A stretch of 8,459 nucleotides of DNA from an uncultured Bacteroidota bacterium (lineage in GTDB: Bacteria; Bacteroidota; Bacteroidia; Flavobacteriales; BACL11): NCBI GenBank assembly GCA_902514225.1, contig CABXPN010000043.1, positions 1 to 8,459 of the forward strand, given 5' to 3'. Below the pieces are notes generated by a model. That model was not told where the DNA came from. It ran no database searches and saw nothing but the letters and a program-made list of their open reading frames with translations. The stretch's first letter is position 1. Each line of letters starts with the position of its first letter. Shown here in pieces: positions 5,980-8,459 of the stretch. The translations under genes and the position numbers were made by a program.

Positions 5980-7058
5980 TACCTTACAATCGTTAAACTA
6001 CCTTTAAATACTTCTTCTTCAAGTTCCAAATTTAACACATAATAATATGTGCCAGAAGAAAGTTTTCTGCCATTTTCGTCATAACCATTAAATGCAACTG
6101 ATTCAGAGTTTATATAATTTCTTCTTCTGTAAACCATATTGCCCATTCTGTCATACACTTCAATTAGTGCGTCAGGATACAAATGAATATTTTCAATCTC
6201 CCAGTAATCATGGATTCCATCTTCATTCGGAGAAAATACTTTATAAACTGTAATACATATTTTTGGATTTGTAGAAATAGTAATAGAATCAGAGGTTGTA
6301 CATCCCATTGTATCTGTTACGGTAACGCTATATGTTCCAGGATACAAACCCTCAATACTACTATTATCTTCATCAATAAATTCTTCTCCGGTATTCCAAA
6401 CAAATCTATATGGAGACGTCCCATTTTCTATAAAAACTCTAGCTTCTCCGCTATTATCATCTTTACAAATTACATCTTCATTTGACATGAAGGTTTGCAT
6501 CTTCTCAACAAAATCTACTGTTAGGTATTGATTTCTCTGACATCCATTAGCATCTGTTATACTTAAAGTGTAAGGAGTAATAGATGGAGCTAAATTTATT
6601 GTACTTCTTGCTGTATCTCCTGTTTGAGTCCAAAGTGTTTGATATGGTTTTGTACCTCCAATAATAGTTGTAAAAACATCAGCTGAGTCTGAAGCAGAAC
6701 AAATATTTTTTAATACAAAATCTGCTGTAATCTGTATTGTTTGTTCTACAAAAATAGTGTCTGATAAAGAGCAAACTTCAGAAGAGGTTGGGTCTCCAGG
6801 AATAAAATATTCTGCAATGTTAAGAACATAAGATCCTGCTTGTAAATTAGATAAACTAGAAGATGTTGAAGTTCCTCCTCCTGGCAAAGTCCATGACCAA
6901 GTAGAGTTTGGATTAGTAATACTTATTTCTATCTCACCTGTATTATCATTATAACAATCAATATGAGTGACACTAATTAAGTTGTATGAGCATTGTGCAA
7001 AAACATCTGTTTTAACAAATGACAAAAATAAAATTGAAATAAATAAAAATCTTCTCAT
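5979..7058 (-). CDS. SprB-repeat protein with T9SS type-B sorting domain
   Basis: This is a secreted or cell-surface protein of 359 residues. A signal peptide (1-21, ending DVFA) is followed by three SprB-like Ig-type repeats at about 23-108, 112-183 and 190-262. Signs of the repeats are a Cys near each start (CYNDNTGEIEI, ICSASDSADV, ICKDDNSGEARV), GGTKPYQTLW or NGTSPYRFVW in the middle, and a Tyr-Ser/Thr-hydrophobic strand then DANGC or DTMGC at the end. Residues 270-359 are a type-B C-terminal sorting domain of the gliding-motility-associated/CHU_C type: VFSPNEDGIHDYWEIENI, IEVYDRMGNMVYRR, SSGTYYYVL and a final FKGSLTIVR. The usual WDG is FNG here. I chose the ATG at 7058 over an in-frame TTG at 7076 because only the ATG begins a standard signal peptide. 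The stop shares one base with the PorP-like ATG. It is small for this class, and no enzyme domain is visible. Confidence 0.92.
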   Translation of the reverse strand: MRRFLFISILFLSFVKTDVFAQCSYNLISVTHIDCYNDNTGEIEISITNPNSTWSWTLPGGGTSTSSSLSNLQAGSYVLNIAEYFIPGDPTSSEVCSLSDTIFVEQTIQITADFVLKNICSASDSADVFTTIIGGTKPYQTLWTQTGDTARSTINLAPSITPYTLSITDANGCQRNQYLTVDFVEKMQTFMSNEDVICKDDNSGEARVFIENGTSPYRFVWNTGEEFIDEDNSSIEGLYPGTYSVTVTDTMGCTTSDSITISTNPKICITVYKVFSPNEDGIHDYWEIENIHLYPDALIEVYDRMGNMVYRRRNYINSESVAFNGYDENGRKLSSGTYYYVLNLELEEEVFKGSLTIVR

Positions 7059-7073
7059 AAAAAATAGTTCTTG

Positions 7074-7081
7074 CAAATATA
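7074..7081 (-). promoter_or_regulatory. Putative -7 box (TATATTTG) for the T9SS gene pair
   Basis: TATATTTG on the minus strand matches TAnnTTTG and ends 15 bases before the ATG at 7058. A TTG at 7099-7097 is 15 bases upstream, shorter than the usual spacing and inside the terminator loop, so the -33 element is doubtful. The box overlaps the alternative TTG start codon, which argues against that start. Confidence 0.45.
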
Positions 7082-7082
7082 T

Positions 7083-7110
7083 AAAAAAAGCCCGTACAAA
7101 TACGGGCTTT
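7083..7110 (-). terminator. Intrinsic terminator of tRNA-Cys
   Basis: A perfect 10-bp inverted repeat, AAAGCCCGTA (7087-7096) and TACGGGCTTT (7101-7110), encloses a 4-base loop. On the minus strand it is followed directly by more T, giving a run of seven T at 7089-7083. It lies 5 bases beyond the encoded CCA of tRNA-Cys. It ends transcription from the tRNA, and probably read-through from rplY-pth, before the T9SS pair begins. Confidence 0.9.
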
Positions 7111-7115
7111 CAATT

Positions 7116-7189
7116 TGGAGGTATCGAGCGGATTCGAACCGCTGTAGATGGTGTTGCAGACCACTGCCTAGCCGCTCGGCCACGATACC
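7116..7189 (-). tRNA. tRNA-Cys (GCA anticodon)
   Basis: The minus strand gives a complete cloverleaf with acceptor GGTATCG/CGATACC (7 perfect pairs), anticodon arm GTGGT-CTGCAAC-ACCAT (GCA, Cys), T arm AGCGG-TTCGAAT-CCGCT and discriminator T (U73, a cysteine identity element). CCA is encoded at 7118-7116, unlike in the other tRNA of this window. Without CCA the gene spans 7119-7189. It lies 47 bases downstream of pth on the same strand and is followed by a strong terminator. Confidence 0.97.
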
Positions 7190-7203
7190 TTGTTTTCGGA
7201 GGA

Positions 7204-7211
7204 CAAATATA
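7204..7211 (-). promoter_or_regulatory. Putative -7 box (TATATTTG) for tRNA-Cys
   Basis: TATATTTG on the minus strand ends 14 bases before the tRNA-Cys 5' end, the same distance class as the box before the CAT tRNA. No TTG at -33 spacing is seen. Read-through from pth is an alternative source of the transcript, since no convincing terminator separates them. Confidence 0.5.
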
Positions 7212-7236
7212 AAAAGAATTTTAATTGAAGGAAGCT

Positions 7237-7800
7237 TTATCTTCTATTAAAATCATTCATTGTTCTGTTTATTCCAATTGCAGAAAAAGATTGAATCATT
7301 TTTATAATAAATTCAAGTTTTCCTTCTAGTATTATACTTTCTTCTTCTGACCAATCTGCTAAAACATAATTTGATTGTTTACCTTTATTAAACTCTGATC
7401 CGACACCAAATTTAATTCTGGGAAATGCAGAAGACCCCAAAGTATTGATAATATCTTTTAATCCATTATGTCCACCATCAGATCCTTTTGATCTTAGTCT
7501 GATAGTTGAAAAAGGTAATGATATATCATCAGAAATAACCAAGATGTTTTCTGTAGAAATTTTCTCTTTTTGCATCCAATAATTAACTGCCTTTCCACTT
7601 AAATTCATAAATGTATTTGGCTTTATAAGTACAAGCGTTCTACCTTTAAACTTTACAGAAGCTACATCCGCATATTTATCCGTAGAAAAAGAAATGTTGG
7701 ATAAACTCGCAAGCTTATCCAACACTTTAAATCCTATATTATGCCTTGTATTTTCATACTTAGCACCAGGGTTACCTAATCCTATGATTAAGTACTTCAT
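7237..7800 (-). CDS. pth: Peptidyl-tRNA hydrolase (Pth)
   Basis: Pth cleaves the ester bond of peptidyl-tRNAs released from stalled ribosomes, recycling tRNA in the cytoplasm. The 187-residue protein is of normal length. It begins MKYLIIGLGNPGAKYENTRH with N10 and the catalytic H20. PNTFMNLSG (61-69; N66) follows, then ISDDISLP (D91 aligns with E. coli D93) and SDGGHNGLKDI (107-117; N112). KFGVG and a Gly/Lys-rich loop with NYVLADWS complete the C-terminal part. The ATG lies 3 bases after the rplY stop, so it is co-transcribed with it. The rplY-pth pair is a common bacterial arrangement. Nothing is missing from the active site. Confidence 0.97.
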   Translation of the reverse strand: MKYLIIGLGNPGAKYENTRHNIGFKVLDKLASLSNISFSTDKYADVASVKFKGRTLVLIKPNTFMNLSGKAVNYWMQKEKISTENILVISDDISLPFSTIRLRSKGSDGGHNGLKDIINTLGSSAFPRIKFGVGSEFNKGKQSNYVLADWSEEESIILEGKLEFIIKMIQSFSAIGINRTMNDFNRR

Positions 7801-7803
7801 AAT

Positions 7804-8459
7804 TTACTCAGCAGATGGAGCTTCTGCAGTTTCAGTAGGTGGAGTTTCTGCAGTTTCAGCAGAAGCATCACCTCCTTCAGTTCCCTCTTCTTCTTCTTCT
7901 TCTTCCTCCTCTTCAATAGCAGCTCTTGCAGTTTTTACACCTACAACAACAGAGTTTGATGGAGCTATAAATTCACATCCTTCAATTACGATATCCTTAA
8001 TATAAGTAAACATACCTATTTTTAGGTGTTCGATATTTAAAGTAATTGCATCTGGTAAATTAGTAACTAATCCTTTAGTAATAATTTTTGGTCTTCTGAA
8101 CATTAAGTTACCACCATTACGAACTCCAGCAGCTACACCCTCTAAAATAACCGGAAGTGCAACTGTAACTGGTTTTCCTTCTATAACTTCTAAAAAGTCA
8201 ATATGAAGAATTTTATCTGTTACTGGATGAAATTGAATATCTTGCATAATTGCTTTAACTTTAGAACCATCTATGTCAAGCTCAACTACAAAAGTGTCTG
8301 AAGTATACACGAGCTTTCTAAAGTCATTTTCATGAGCATAGAAAGTCACTTGCTTTTCTCCCCCGTAAAGTACACATGGTACATTACCCTGATTTCTTAA
8401 CGCTCTAGTGTTAGATTTCCCAACATTTTCTCTAGATTTCACGCTAATTGCTAGTGTTT
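7804..8459 (-). CDS. rplY: 50S ribosomal protein L25/general stress protein Ctc (5' end beyond window edge)
   Basis: L25/Ctc (TL5 family) binds 5S rRNA in the large subunit. The N-terminal RNA-binding domain shows KSRENVGKSNTRALRNQG, VPCVLYGG and the strongly conserved QDIQFHPVTDKILHIDFLEV. The C-terminal CTC domain follows with GGNLMFRRPKI, LPDAITLNIEHLKIG and VVGVKTARA. A tail of about 38 residues, with ten consecutive Glu and then Ala/Glu/Thr/Pro-rich repeats, closes the protein. A GTG at 8442 is not the real start: the frame stays open to the edge and reads TLAISVKSRE, matching the usual beta strand before the KSRE position, so a few N-terminal codons lie outside the window. pth follows after 3 bases. 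The gene upstream is often prs in this phylum, but it is not visible here. Confidence 0.95.
   Translation of the reverse strand, partial: TLAISVKSRENVGKSNTRALRNQGNVPCVLYGGEKQVTFYAHENDFRKLVYTSDTFVVELDIDGSKVKAIMQDIQFHPVTDKILHIDFLEVIEGKPVTVALPVILEGVAAGVRNGGNLMFRRPKIITKGLVTNLPDAITLNIEHLKIGMFTYIKDIVIEGCEFIAPSNSVVVGVKTARAAIEEEEEEEEEEGTEGGDASAETAETPPTETAEAPSAE
7817..7864. repeat. Imperfect 24-base tandem repeat in the rplY tail
   Basis: Two adjacent 24-base units (7817-7840 and 7841-7864) agree at 20 of 24 positions by direct comparison and share the 14-base core TTCTGCAGTTTCAG. They encode two copies of an Ala-Glu-Thr-Ala-Glu-like motif in the L25 tail on the minus strand. In-frame duplication explains them. 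Confidence 0.8.
7885..7914. repeat. GAA/GAG trinucleotide tract (ten Glu codons) in rplY
   Basis: Ten consecutive Glu codons lie on the minus strand, read in order as GAA, GAG, GAG, six GAA, GAG. The six identical GAA units (7888-7905) form a perfect short microsatellite. Slippage by whole units would change tail length without breaking the frame. Confidence 0.9.

Noticed and set aside
6183..6485. Plus-strand open frame inside the SprB-repeat gene
   Set aside because: It is antisense to the well-supported repeat and CTD region and has no family resemblance of its own. The shorter plus-strand frames at 2178-2375 and 3019-3213 were rejected for the same reason.
7059..7076. TTG start adding six residues to the SprB-repeat protein
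   Set aside because: It places MQELFF before a complete signal peptide and overlaps the putative -7 box; the ATG at 7058 explains the sequence better.
5017..7189. T9SS cassette as an island integrated at tRNA-Cys
   Set aside because: No integrase gene is present, and no copy of the tRNA 3' end is visible at the far side of the cassette (5017-5079).
6967..7212. Plus-strand open frame spanning tRNA-Cys
   Set aside because: It runs through the terminator and the whole antisense strand of tRNA-Cys, a common source of false small genes.
7885..7914. GAA tract as an on/off phase-variation switch
   Set aside because: The unit is three bases, so gain or loss changes Glu number only and cannot shift the frame. 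An on/off switch in this gene near its 3' end would also have little effect.
7694..8005. Plus-strand open frame with a long serine run
   Set aside because: The Ser run is the reverse complement of the Glu-codon tract in rplY, and the frame also runs antisense to the conserved start of pth.

Overview
The window reads as chromosomal DNA of an AT-rich Bacteroidota, most likely a flavobacterium-like lineage. Four things point there: a PorP/SprF-type outer-membrane protein next to a protein with a type-B type IX secretion (T9SS) sorting domain, an L25/Ctc ribosomal protein with a long acidic tail next to pth, repeated TAnnTTTG promoter boxes, and almost no Shine-Dalgarno sequences. No mobile element, CRISPR array or phage gene is visible, and no gene-free stretch exceeds 300 bases. 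All assignments come from reading motifs by eye; no database search was run.

Layout, left to right. (1) 1-421, minus strand: the N-terminal 140 codons of a DUF4197 protein, cut by the window edge. (2) 516-1358, plus: a BadF/BadG-type sugar kinase (N-acetylglucosamine kinase-like), divergent from gene 1 and closed by a hairpin that also serves the facing tRNA. (3) 1386-1459, minus: a tRNA with a CAT anticodon. (4) 1516-2136, plus: a YihX-like HAD phosphatase. Its 3' end overlaps the facing epimerase gene by 29 bases. (5) 5016-2108, minus: a tight operon of quinolinate synthase (nadA), L-aspartate oxidase (nadB) and methylmalonyl-CoA epimerase (mce). (6) 7058-5080, minus: a two-gene T9SS cassette, a SprB-repeat protein with a type-B C-terminal domain joined by a TAATG stop/start overlap to a PorP/SprF-like protein. 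(7) 7189-7116, minus: tRNA-Cys with its terminator. (8) 8459-7237, minus: rplY (L25/Ctc, 5' end outside the window) and pth.

How the genes work together. NadB oxidises L-aspartate to iminoaspartate, which NadA condenses with dihydroxyacetone phosphate to quinolinate, the NAD precursor; nadC is not in this window. The epimerase belongs to propionyl-CoA/methylmalonyl-CoA metabolism, and its place behind nadAB has no obvious pathway reason. The T9SS pair fits the known pattern in which a type-B CTD cargo is encoded beside its dedicated SprF/PorP partner. rplY, pth and tRNA-Cys form a translation-related block.

Most of the window is ordinary housekeeping. The points most worth a second look are the translationally coupled T9SS cargo/partner pair, the antisense gene-end overlap that covers a metal-ligand codon, the promoter geometry that predicts very short mRNA leaders, and the repeat-built acidic tail of L25.
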